From Phallus indusiatus (lineage: Eukaryota > Basidiomycota > Agaricomycetes > Phallales > Phallaceae), in contig JAQFWX010000008.1 of NCBI GenBank assembly GCA_027605045.1, positions 248,001 through 312,000 of the forward strand: a stretch of 64,000 nt of DNA, written 5' to 3'. The notes below the pieces were generated by a model that was not told the DNA's origin, did no database searches, and saw only the letters and a program-made list of their open reading frames with translations. A program made the position numbers and the translations under genes. Numbering within the stretch: position 1 is the first letter of the stretch; the number at the start of each line of letters is the position of its first letter. This document shows positions 45,661 to 56,463 of the stretch, one piece after another.

Positions 45661-46497
45661 ACGAAATTTGAGCAAAAGAGCAAATCAAAATTTTCCCGGA
45701 AAAGTTTCTTGAGAATGAGAATTCGTTTGAATTTGTGTAGCCGACTATATATTTATTTGAAGTCGGCCAACGTGTTTTTTTTCCTTTTTTTCTTCTCCTT
45801 GTTATCATCCTTGGGCCAAAACAAGCTCGGCCCCCCAAATAACCACCACCACCATCACCTTATTTTTGCGCGTGAGGCTTATTTATACCCCGACAAAAGC
45901 TCGATTTATAAACTCTTTTCTTTCTGTTTTTTCTCTCTTGACATTTGTGCTACTTGGTGAAAATGTCTGTGAAGGCTTTGTTCGAGTTTTTGTTTTGTGT
46001 TTGACTTTACATTTTCTAAACGTCCTAAAAATGGCATTCTAGGTATTTTCGATCCTATTTTCTAATTTTCTTTTTCCTCTTTGTTCTACTTTGGGCATCC
46101 GTGTGTTTGTCTGTCTCTCATTACTTCAATACATGTTCTTTATTAGGATGTAATAGACAAATTTGTGTTTGGATGCTTCTTTTTTCAATGTCAGTATCTC
46201 CTATTCTCCTTAGTACCCAAGAATTTTGTCTGTGTAATTAAAAATTGACTCTTTGTATAAACTTGTAATTTGGCAACGGTTTGTTTACCGACCGCGACTC
46301 GAGAGGCGCTCCGTGCCAACGCAAATTGTTCCGCGGCTAAGTACCGTGACTTCCAAATCTTGGAGTTCAACATTGCCCAACATCACCATGCAATACATCA
46401 CATAAAAATAATAATAATAAGTAATAATAAACTTTCGGCAACTTAACTCGCTTGTTTGCCCTTTCCCCAGCTTTATACTCTCCTGAACTCTCCATCG
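45661..46497. other. Intergenic: long T-rich 3' flank and promoter
   Basis: 837 bp, strongly T-rich on the plus strand (45770-46150) after the stop. It ends in a CCTTTCCCCAG pyrimidine tract just before the next start. A CACCACCACCATCACC run sits at 45843-45858. No gene seen. Confidence 0.45.
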
Positions 46498-48593
46498 ATG
46501 GCGATGTCGACAGTCGTTCAAAGTCAAAGTCAAAGTCAAAGTCATACAAATTTCGCAGCGGCCGCCGTTCCCGTCCCCGTCCCCGTTCCGTCGACTAGCA
46601 CAGGCAGCAGCTTTACACGCGCGCAGCTTCACCGTCGACCTACAGATGCGGTTCGCAATATTAACGCGAGTGCGGGTTTTTCTAGACCAGGACTCGGAGT
46701 TATGCCTTTATCTACCCGACCAAGAGGACATTCTTTTACGACGCAACAGACGCACAAGTATAGAGGTTCGGGTTCTGGGCATATGGTTGAGCTTGGAGCG
46801 TTGCGTGAGGAGGACCAGCGACAGCAGCAGCAGCTACTAGTACGGCCTGAGGCTGGGTCGAGTTTGAAAAGTCAGACACAGACCCAGGCTCGTGGTGTTA
46901 GTGCTGTGGTGGTAAAGTCTCGAGAAAGACCGTCGCCTCAGGTTGCGTTACCCCTAGAAGACAATTATGTTTTTGTTTCGACTGCTAATACTGATTCATC
47001 GGAAGACGGTAAGTAATTCATCAGTATTTGCTAGCGCGTGTGTGTGTGCGTGCAGGCATGTGATATGTGATATTTGGTATTGACACGTCTCTTTCTCTCT
47101 TTTTCAGTTACTGCACTGGCGGCGAGAGAGTCTTCCGAAAAATCCAAATACCTCTCCTTTCGAATTCCCTCTTTTCAATCTCCATCTCAATCTCAAAGTA
47201 CCGAATCATCCGTCTCAGATGATTCTACAACACCAACACCAACTTTAACACCAACTCAATCTTCACATCGTTTGTCAACAGACCCATCACCATCCGGTTC
47301 AATTACACCAACAGCGGCAAAAATGGAGCAACCACCACCACAGCAACAGGGGCAGCTTTCCGCTCCTAATAATAAATACGCGACTTTCTCTGGAGGTAGA
47401 TTCTCATCTCTATCTAGACGGAGGGGTAAATTATCAGATATAGTATACCCCGATCCATCTGACGCTGCCGTGGTACCTTTAGCGCAAAAGCAACTGGCTT
47501 CGCCACCGATGCGACTTCCAGGCGCATCTTTACCACCAATTACAACATCCAACGTCAACAGCAATAACTCTTCACCTGGTCGCCGTAGATCCTCTTCTCA
47601 ACCCCCTTTACCCGGAACGATTGCCAGTAGCACCGGTCCATCATCATCATCATCATCATCGTTGCACATCCGACAATCCCTCAACCCCTCGTCTCTTTCG
47701 ATGGTATCAACCCTTTCCCAACTTTCTTCTTCTTCGGCCGCTTCACATCGATCTTCAATTACACTCGTCTCACCTTCTTACCCCCCACAAATCACAATTC
47801 TTAGACCATATCGCTTGATGACCTTACTCCGTACGACAATGACGTCGAAATCCGGTGGACATGTTACACGTCGCTTACATGTCCCGAATGAAGTTTGGTT
47901 TCAGACCGGCGTGAAGTTGGCTAATTTGCCTGAGAAGATTAGAGTTGTTGAAACGCTTTGTGCTAATCTTGAAGAAATCCATAGTACGAGTCCCAAGGCT
48001 ATTCAAAACAAAGATACCACCGACGGCAATAAAAATTCTCTCGTCTCCGCTGATAATAGTAAAGATATCAAGCGATGGATACTAAAATTGGACGAGTGGA
48101 ATACGACGTGTGATGGCATATTGCTGAACTTTGGGAGAAAGTTGGGTGTGAGGGAAGGAGCGGCCAAGAAAAATGGGGCAGACAAGGTGATTTTTGATTG
48201 TAACTTTTGTTCGCCTACGAGAGACGCTAAAAAGTCGCAATCTAGGTTCCGTTCTGGGTTCGTGGTACCAAGTAACTTATTTCATGTTAATCCGGAAAGA
48301 TGCAAAACTTATTTAAAATCCAGTGTCGATTCGATGTCCATTTATGTTTCGGGTCTCGTGAAATTATTTCACCTGGCTCAGATATTGGGGGAACACACCA
48401 ACACACTTCTTCAAGTGCAAATTCCCCCACCGTACGATTCGACTCCACTCGAATTACGTCAAGCACTAGAATCACGGTTGAAGCGTTCTTCGGAATTTTT
48501 TCAAGCGTGGTTTTGACGTTCGTGACGAGGGATTTGTATCTCCTGTTGGATAAGTACGTGAAGTCGAAGATGGAGAAATGGCTTGCAGATTGA
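46498..48593 (+). CDS. Uncharacterised protein with conserved-looking C-terminal helical domain (frame break)
   Basis: Not recognised. Residues 1-400 are Ser/Pro/Gln-rich and disordered, starting MAMSTVVQSQSQSQSHTNF (from a 6-bp DNA repeat). The C-terminal half looks folded: ILRPYRLMTLLRTTMTSKSG, HVTRRLHVPNEVWFQTGVKL, NLPEKIRVVETLCANLEEI, IKRWILKLDEWNTTCDGILL and ELRQALESRLKRSSEFF. Two exons, 46498-47008 and from 47108. As written the frame stops at TGA 48514-48516 after EFFQAWF. If one T is added to the T6 run at 48496-48501, the frame continues VVLTFVTRDLYLLLDKYVKS and closes at TGA 48591-48593. That is a much more domain-like ending, so a consensus error is likely. Function unknown; I would expect a fungal-specific cytoplasmic protein. 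Confidence 0.8.
46518..46543 (+). repeat. 6-bp tandem repeat (TCAAAG) within a coding region
   Basis: About four copies of TCAAAG/CAAAGT encode a QSQSQSQS run near the N-terminus of the 46.5-kb gene. The unit length keeps the frame, so copy-number changes would only alter the run length. Confidence 0.7.
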
Positions 48594-50402
48594 TATTCTT
48601 AGACCGCATATACTCTAACCATTGCCCTGAATTTTGCAGCGGACTCCTATTGAGGCATTTAGGCCGATTGATTGTTTACATTACGTTCACTACATTACAT
48701 CGCACACCTGTTCTACGATATACCAAGACTTGATTAATCATACATACATGCCATTTTTTAGCCGAGAATTGTACCATCAAAAACAAGAGATCATTTCTTG
48801 GTCTACTTTCGAAATCATGTGAATTGCGTGCTGTATCACGGTCCGGAGATGCACGCATAATAAGTCCTAAATAGAGGCAGAAATCAATCATTTCTGGAGC
48901 CAATGTTACCACATAGAATGGTCTGCTATTGTGTGTTGTGGCCGCGTGCCGCGTGCCAGCTTCGGCAACAAATCAGTGAGTCCTCTTTTAGAAAGCCACT
49001 GAGCCAGGTCTGCTGGTTTCCTCATGCACAGCCCCCGAATGAGCTGGTCTAATTATTAGATATCATCAAGCTATTGAATCCGAAAATTCGAGGGGTAATA
49101 GCCGGCAGTCGATATGGAAATCCCGTCTCAGTCATTGTGGTATATTGTATTACATAGAGATATGGTTGGCAGGACACTGATCTAGAACAACGCCGGTGAT
49201 TTGTCAATGTCTCCGCACTAGTAGATATTATTAATTGATGATTTCAGATTTATCCACCAGGCTATCACACAACTAACACGAGCACTGACACAAGGCCCCT
49301 CTCGGAGCGCGCGTCTGCGGCACTCATGTTGATAGCTCTGATAGCTGACAATCATAGCTCCAACTTTGAAGCTACATACCTCCTGAGTTTTGAAGCTTAC
49401 TTTAAGGTTTCCGGGTGCTGTTTATCCATCCAACAAGTATGCTTCTCCCGAATAGCAAATGTCGTCGCTAAATTTACGTGTTCATTCAATAGACGGTGGA
49501 CCTCTCAGGAACCCACTAATCGGATTGCGACCCGAACACGTTTTCAATAATTGCAATTCTCACCCACACACTTCAGTGACCTTCGAGATTGTCAAAAGAT
49601 CTCCAAACCGGATGACAGCTTTTCAATTTCGAAGTAACACGGGACATCTATTCGGCGAATTTTCTTCCAAATCGAGTACGCACATATTTGTGTGTAAAAA
49701 TAAAAAACCAAACCAAACCGCAATAAGCGCAAATTGTGCTTGTGCTGTTGTTGACACCGAACCCTTCTGCCAGTAATGACGGTGGATCTGAATCTCGATT
49801 CTGTCATCATATGTGTACCAATGTATATCGCTTTCTCCATCGGTGCACTAAAGCGCTATGCCATGGAATGATACTCGAAATTGGTATTAAATAGGTGGGC
49901 CGAGCTATTACTGACATCGTTTACCACCTCCCCGTCGACTATCAGACATTCCCTCAACTCGCGGTGCGAGGACACTACTCCCTTCTTTCTTTGCCTTTTC
50001 TTTTTGTTCTGTCTTCTCCCTCTTTAAACTCGTGTACTATAATACTACATACTGAATACCCTTAATTCACACCAGGTTCGTCTAAATCCAGTGTCTATAA
50101 CGCTGTGCTGGAATTGATGACACCCTCCGGCGATTTAGATCCTCCTCATCCCCGTTCAACACGTGTGGAAAGCCCACATACATAAGAACAACGCCATCAT
50201 CCCTGCCGGAAAGAAGGCATTTTAATTTTAATAGCCTTTCGTAAACGGTTCTCAAGTGGCGTTCTCCCACAGAGAACTTCCCTCTGTGTCCTTCTCTTCC
50301 TTTTGAATTCTATAATTCATATTGCGCCCTTCCCCACTCTCCAACGCCCAGGTCGAATATCATAACGAGCATCTCAAGGTCGATGCTTACGATTGAACGT
50401 CC
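48594..50402. other. 1.8-kb sparse region
   Basis: Mostly noncoding by eye. The one ORF with some coding character is listed separately (49459-49776). The right end (49970-50030) is a long pyrimidine-rich stretch typical of a promoter for the gene at 50403. No RNA gene or repeat was recognised. Confidence 0.4.
49459..49776 (+). CDS. Possible small protein of unknown function
   Basis: A single-exon 105-codon ORF starting MSSLNLRVHSIDGGPLRNP, with GLRPEHVFNNCNSHPHTSVT and FEIVKRSPNRMTAFQFRS, then GHLFGEFSS. The first 75 residues have balanced composition and look coding. The end is less convincing and could instead be spliced at a GTACGC near 49677. No motif is recognised and there is no neighbour support. 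It could be a remnant of a larger gene. Confidence 0.3.
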   Translation: MSSLNLRVHSIDGGPLRNPLIGLRPEHVFNNCNSHPHTSVTFEIVKRSPNRMTAFQFRSNTGHLFGEFSSKSSTHIFVCKNKKPNQTAISANCACAVVDTEPFCQ

Positions 50403-51574
50403 ATGTCAATGACATTCAATGGCTTTGTATCGAACATCCTTGCGTACCTCGCTATCTTTCTCTCGCTGACAATCGCCGTCTCAAGCGCTTCCCGAGTTGT
50501 CATCGTGGATAATACCTCTCCGCAAGTGGTATACTCTCCAACACCATGTTACGAGGATGCACCTACTGCGTGCAGTATCGAATGGTCCGTTCTTATGCTA
50601 CCCTATCCCCTGTACAAAACAAACAGTGCTAACCCACTTTCCAGGGTCCTAGTTGAATTGTCCCAGGCCTTCAACGGGTCGGTAACCTCAACTAACGGAC
50701 CACTACCCGATCCGACCAATATCTCCGTCTCTGTTCTACCCCGCGTTACACTCAGTTTCAACGGTTCAGGCATATCATTTATTCCCGGCCCTAATTCAAC
50801 TGCCAATGCTAGTATCACACTCGACAATCAACCATCCATCATCATCAATACATCGACACAGACCTATCAAGTTACAAATCTGACAGAAACTAATTCACAT
50901 ACGCTTGTCATTGATTATCTGGAGAGCGATCCTACTGTACAATCGGATTCAGGCGTCTTGGAGGTTGATCGTTTTCTTATTGAGGAAGAGGAAGTTGTAA
51001 GGTGAGACAGCACTTTTTCTTCCCTCTTCTTGGTCAAAGAATGTTTATACATCTTACCTTCAGCTCGTCGTCGTCAGTCTCTTCCACCACACCTTCATCC
51101 ACCTCAACATCATCATCATTAACGCCAACACCATCAACAATAACAACATCATCCGAGACAAGCCAGTCAACAGCTAATTCACTCGTCGTCGTAGGATCAA
51201 AGGACAGACCCTCTACAGGAACAATCATAGCCATCGCCATCTCAGCGAGCGCATTATTCTTGGCAGCATTATTAGCCTGGATGTGTAGTGCTAAACGTCG
51301 ACGGCGGCAAATGGCGATCAAGCGAGAAAATGACATTCTGTCAAGTATGAAAATGCCCTCAGAAGGAGATGATATCGGGGGTATTTGGCCTGGAGGTGCG
51401 ACGATTCTCTCTAAAGGGAGAAATAAGCAAGCGTCGTCGAAAGCTGGTGGATTACTTGATTGTTTTGTTCATCTTCAACGGTCTTTTTTTTTGTTTTCCT
51501 GCACCGCCGCCCACTCTCTCTTTAATCGTTTTTTTTTCTCTTTTTGCGCATGTTTAATTTGTATGCATTTTTAG
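50403..51574 (+). CDS. Secreted-type single-pass membrane glycoprotein
   Basis: Not assigned. It begins with a clear signal peptide (hydrophobic VSNILAYLAIFLSLTIAV ending SSASR). A lumenal domain of about 170 residues follows, with many N-glycosylation sequons (NGS, NIS, NGS, NST, NAS, NTS, NLT) and paired Cys (PCYEDAPTACS). After an intron (51002-51063) come a Ser/Thr stalk and one membrane helix (TIIAIAISASALFLAALLAW), then a basic anchor CSAKRRRRQ. The cytoplasmic part is short (AIKRENDILSSMKMPSEGDD); the last 40 residues are Phe/Cys-rich and doubtful, so the true C-terminus may be reached by another intron after about 51440. The layout matches fungal plasma-membrane sensors or mucin-like proteins, and parallels the 43.7-kb gene. 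Confidence 0.75.
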
Positions 51575-51900
51575 CACTTTTTATAGCATAATTTATTTCA
51601 TTGAAGAAAGAATAATGATGCATTGCTCCTGCAACGCTCATGGATTTCTTGTATCACCAAAGCAGCATACTGCCATCTACGAGTTGCTTAGCACGCTATT
51701 CTATTTGGCCACGAATGCACATACGGGGCGCTCAGGTTGTGTGGAAAAAAGATCAATTGAAGATGATTGAAAACGGTAAAATACGACGGTAAACGAAGAC
51801 GGTAATACATGAAATTGTTGGTCCAAACAGGACAGTACTGCTAACACTACTAACTTGGAAAAGGAAAATGAGTAATAGTACGTGTTCGTACTACATGGAT

Positions 51901-52012
51901 AAACAAAAAAGGAAAAAAGGACGAAAAAGGGTGAAAAGGGTGAGAAGGATGAGAAGGATGAAAAGGATGAAAAGGATGAAAAAGGTGGAAAGGATGAAAA
52001 AGGATGAAAATA
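51901..52012. repeat. Purine-rich minisatellite, about 9-bp unit (GGATGAAAA)
   Basis: About 110 bp made of imperfect 9-bp units such as GGATGAAAA, GGATGAGAA and GGGTGAAAA. All purines are on the plus strand with one T per unit. It sits just past the 3' end of the 52-kb minus-strand gene, within its likely 3' UTR, so it would be transcribed as a UUUUCAUCC-type repeat. Confidence 0.85.
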
Positions 52013-52072
52013 TATAAACATTATAATTTGCGCAAACAGATTCTCGATCTTAAAAATTGAGAAGATGAGAGA

Positions 52073-54179
52073 CTAAACGTTCTTGGTCTTGAGCGAGCGA
52101 GAGGACCGTAGCTCTCGCTTATTAGATTTCTGAATATCGGAAGGATGATATAAATTATCATGTCTCCGCTTCATACTCTCCACTCCGTCCATCGTCATAA
52201 CTGCCCATCGACGGCCGACTTGTCGATAGAATTGACAAAGGTGCAAGTCTTCATCTGAGAGACGACACTGGACTTCCTCACGCAGCTCACCGATTTGCGC
52301 CAATGCATTCCCAGCCACTCTTTCGTGTTGGGAAAGATGGGGCATTTCAGCTTCCCGTTTGGCGTGTTTCCGCACATGGCGCAGGAGGATTCGTTTGCTA
52401 TCGGTGGTGAACTCTTTGCACCCTTCTGGACAGTCGGGTCCTTTGTACGAGCACTCGAACTTTTCCTGTTTAGAGTTAGGGTTATAGATCCATAACCCTT
52501 TGTCCAATGCAAGAACGATTTCTTGCTTCCTTGGCGGCCGTCCTCTTTTGGGGCGGGTGCTTGGTTCTAAAACGGTCAGAGTTATCGTTAGAAGATCAAC
52601 ACTTGGGATACCCAACGTCGAAAGCACCTGAGCGTTAGGAGCAGTCGCGTTAACGACGTTTCCTTCCGTCATTGTATGGGTTTCGGGGCCGACGTGTTCA
52701 CCCCTGTCGACATCGACACCTTGTGTCACGTCTGATAAGTAACCACCATCCTGTTTGTTCGCATTTTGAAAGAGAAGAGTTGAGAACTCACTGTTTACAG
52801 CTGGTGGGGTTGCGTTATTCACCGCTCCAGGAGTAGGATTTCCCAAGAATGGGGGAATAACGTTTGGTCCTGACGGACCCGGAGCAATGACTGTGGAACA
52901 TAAAATCAATCAACCGAAATGAAAAAATCGTTGATAAAATAGAAGTTACTTACAATTGGTATTGCCAAAGTTACCTGGAGCTGCAAAAGCCGGGCTCCAA
53001 TTGAAACGCGGGTCCCTCATATCAGGGGGCATGAAATATGGCAACGGGAAATTGTTAGCCTGAGGGTTGAAGGTTCCTACATATGATAATTTAATTGTTA
53101 AGATTCAGAATATAAATAAAATAAAATATCAGACCGACCGTTATAACCATTGATTCTCGAATCTGGGGTGTATCCGACCGTGCCTCGATTTCCGGTATGA
53201 ACATTCGGGTTGAGTTGCGTTCCGGACAAATAAGTGGTGGGCGGAACAGCAACAGTCTGAGGGGTAAGCAAAAAGCTTGGGTGAGGAAGATACGATCCTC
53301 TAGGTGGATCCCAGGATGTCAAAGCGTTCATCATCGTGTTATAAGAGGTAGTGGAATTAAGTTGCATCTCGCTCGGCATGTTAGACGTAACCGGCAGGGG
53401 AGAGGAGGGTTTAGGTTCTACTTCAGGTGTCAAATGATAAACATTGCCTAATTGAGAGCTGGGCATACCAAACTTGGGGAGACGAGGGGCCGGTGGAGGC
53501 GTCATACTTTCGCGGGAGGCTGGGGCCGCTGGTTGGGTTGAAGAATATTGCACTTGACATTCGCAAATATAAAAGTAAAGCAATGGTTACTTACGAGGGT
53601 TGTTGAAAGGATGAGCAGCCAGGTTGTTGTTGTAGGACGCGTTATTTGCTCCGGGTTCTTCGTCTCGCCTTCCTGAGGGAGACGGGCCGTTCCTGGCTGA
53701 CCTATGAGTGCGTGAAATAGAGGCATTCTTGGCTAAAACAGCGATTTCAATATAATCAAGTGGAAGAGAAATTATGAATGTAGCCTACCGTTGATGCTAC
53801 CTGCGTTAGGAAGCGAGGAATCTCTATTTGCCCGGAAGGTATAATCAATCTCGGGTGAGCTTGGCACAGCCGGTGGCGGAGAGTAGTTGGGTGTGCAAAA
53901 GAAGCCCAACGGGGAGACGTAGGGTGTGGTTGAGCCTGAATATGAGAACGACGTGGGGCGGGACCTCGAGGACGATGGCACGCCTGACCTGGAGTGCCGC
54001 CTGGCCGGAATTTGGCCAGAAGGTTCAGAACGACGAGAAGATGCGCTAGCGTTTCGGGAAATTTGAGCATCGAAATGGCTCTTGAAAGCGTCATACAGGA
54101 TGGGGCTCGGAGGAGGTACGTCGGTGAGACTATCATCGTCATCATCGTACTGCTTGTTGTTTGGAAAGGGGTTAGACAT
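52073..54179 (-). CDS. Putative AT-hook / zinc-finger transcription factor
   Basis: A probable nuclear regulator. Exon 1 begins MSNPFPNNKQYDDDDDSLTD and encodes a Ser/Pro/Arg-rich disordered region; several short exons of similar composition follow (YSSTQPAAPASRESMTPPP..., FNPQANNFPLPYFMPPDM). The final exon (ending 52073) has an AT-hook-like core, RPKRGRPPRKQ, followed by a Cys/His cluster FECSYKGPDCPEGCKEFT with a downstream RHVRKHAKRE. The C-x-C-x-C-H-x3-H spacing is that of a divergent C2H2-like finger. A helical region (ALAQIGELREEVQCRLSDED) and a basic tail (KSNKRELRSSRSLKTKNV) end the protein. Five or six exons join in phase. No specific orthologue recognised. Confidence 0.7.
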
Positions 54180-54362
54180 TGCAAAGGCTGGAGAAGGTGA
54201 ACAGTAAATGTTGGTAAGGTGGGGGTAGTGAAGAGAAAGTTGTTATTGTGGGCCAGACACAGAACGAGTGTGCGTTTTTATATGCGACACAAAGAGTGAT
54301 CCATCCAAGAACTTAGCTAATAAGGACCATTGCGGAATTCGAACTGGACAAATCGACGTCGT

Positions 54363-54798
54363 TCAACTTATCTCAGTAATTCGAAACTGGCAACGACCGC
54401 AAGATCGTTCAGACAAAGATCTCTGTGACGTTGGTTGTCGCGCAGGAATCGGAGGCTCATCATGTCGATAAAGTCTTTGATCAGTTAGACCTCATTCATG
54501 TTGCAGGGTAAGATCTAAGCGACACAAAGGAAGAGACACCACCTGTCGGTGTGTTGGTAGGCCTTGCGTATCCAGTGTCCGAACTCTTTTATGGTCCCAT
54601 TCATAGTTCCAAGTTCATCTTGTCCAATTATCAAATCAAGATTAGAAAGCACGCATTATGAGAGAACAATAGAGTTACAGTACCAAAGACAGACATTCCT
54701 TTGATCTGCTTCCAATAAACAGCGGCTGAGTGGGACTCTTCCGATTTCCGGTCGTCACCGGCGGCGTGAAATAGTAACTTTTCCGAGTGCATTTTCAT
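54363..54798 (-). CDS. Possible small three-exon gene, unknown product (100 aa)
   Basis: Three short exons (54684-54798, 54543-54618, 54363-54474) join through GT-AG introns in matching phase to give exactly 101 codons including the stop. The predicted protein starts MKMHSEKLLFHAAGDDRKSE, continues AAVYWKQIKGMSVFDELGTM and KEFGHWIRKAYQHTDRLYRH, and ends with a basic SERSCGRCQFRITEIS tail. The middle looks amphipathic-helical. The frame and splice agreement argue for a real gene, but there is no recognised family and chance cannot be excluded at this size. Confidence 0.4.
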
Positions 54799-55980
54799 AC
54801 GGTAGAAATTCTGAAAGGTTGACTATACCATTCAAAAGCTGCACTACAACATGATCACGGTGTTAACCGTGCGTTAACAGACTTCGGGCTCTATGGGTGT
54901 TTATGGGCGTAAATGCGTGATTCTTTAGCGCTTTAGCACTTGAGCGCCTGAGCACTGCCGTGGCGGAACTGATATGTAAATGATTTAAAGAACGGCTTCT
55001 GAGCATTTGTTGCCTCAACATAAACGTGCATATAAGCAGGTCTCGTTACTACAGGAAGATAAATTTGGATATACCTTCTTATTTCTACTCACCCAACGAT
55101 GACGAGGCACATTTGAATACACACCGACGACGAGGATGGAATAAATTTGGAATGGCAAATGGTACGCTAATATTGAAAATGTAGGTATATACATGATTTC
55201 TGGTGTTAACGCTGTAATTTTTGTGAGGATTTTCTGAACAGGGAACATCTTGTAAATAAGATCGCCCTCACAAACCTTTTATGACATACTGGGCAAGCTT
55301 TAGTAATTGTTATCAGCTACTTTACAACGTTCAGAATTCGAAACGCGTTACTTCATCCGCCTCGGAAAGTGCCGTTTTTTTGAAGCGTCCCTGCCAGTAA
55401 CCAATTCGGGAATGTGCGAGACAGAGCTTTTTTCAGAAGGTCCAGAATTGGGTGGACGGAAATTGCTTACGACGTTGAATCTGAGCCTGAAAGATAGGCA
55501 TCGAAATAGTTCCCGAAACATGTCCATATATTGAAGAGCTCATGGAGAAAAGTATGTTTCAAACATTCAGATAGTTATTGAGGAAAGGGTGAAACGTTCC
55601 AGAATCGGAGGGGAGGGGAATTTGAATCAATACTTGCAGGCAAAAATAAACCTTTATCGCCAACCGGTCGATGGACTGACAAGTGTTGGTTATACATGTA
55701 TATGCGACTCGACAACGATGTCAAATCAAGGGTAAAAAACCGCGTAATGCTGCCAGTCGTTGAGCAAGCCATCCTAAACTGGGTACTGAATAAATTAAGA
55801 GGGGTTAGGACGAACTTGAAGGGCTCGTTATGGTGCAAGGTGAGGATCCAACGAGAGATTTATTTTGAGGGAAAACCAGTTGGGCAATACGGCGAACCTA
55901 CTGGTATTGGGGTGACAGAAGGGAACCGGGTGTGGCGGGATCCGCGACCCGCGACCCGCGTTACCTCTTCAGCTCGAACC
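54799..55980. other. 1.2-kb region without a confident gene
   Basis: Short ORFs on both strands with no splice logic. The right part is open from 55696 into the next gene's frame, so a 5' extension of that gene is possible. No repeat or RNA-gene pattern recognised. Confidence 0.4.
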
Positions 55981-56463
55981 ATGCCCATCGAACGTCCCAA
56001 AGCCATCAAGGGTATTAAAGTACCGCGAAGACCGCGTTCACCAGCTACTTTAGAAGATCTTAAAAATGCCATTGGATATCGACGGGATGTTTCTGCTGGA
56101 CAAGGTAAGACGATCATCTCTTTACATATTGTAAAACGCGTAGATATTGATAGACTACATTAGGTGCCCCTGTGGAGAATCGAACGACAGAGGAGGACCT
56201 CGCTCTTGCATATGCATATGAATATGAGGTGATGAGGAGTTATAAAAAAGAAGGTTGGCTTTTAAATACCGTTGACGATTTCAATGAATTATTTAGCCCG
56301 AAGATCAATAGACGTATCCGGCATATTGGAAACAATACAGCAAATGCAAGCAGAGATAACAAGCATATCTGGAAAAATAACGCGGATGTCTGAAGAAATG
56401 AGTGAAATGAAGCGATTGCTTGGTGAAATGTCTGCAGATATTAATGCTCTCAGGGAGAATTAA
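55981..56463 (+). CDS. Small unknown protein with C-terminal coiled coil (frame break)
   Basis: Not recognised. Exon 1 (55981-56104) encodes MPIERPKAIKGIKVPRRPRS and ATLEDLKNAIGYRRDVSAGQ. Exon 2, from 56164, continues in phase: PVENRTTEEDLALAYAYEYE, then KEGWLLNTVDDFNEL. At a TTT (56292-56294) the frame must shift: removing one T gives LARRSIDVSGILETIQQMQA and a regular coiled coil ending in TAA at 56461-56463. Without the shift the frame runs through low-quality sequence to TGA 56391-56393. The regular heptads in the second frame suggest a one-base insertion error. An in-frame ATG at 55696 may extend the N-terminus. Confidence 0.5.
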
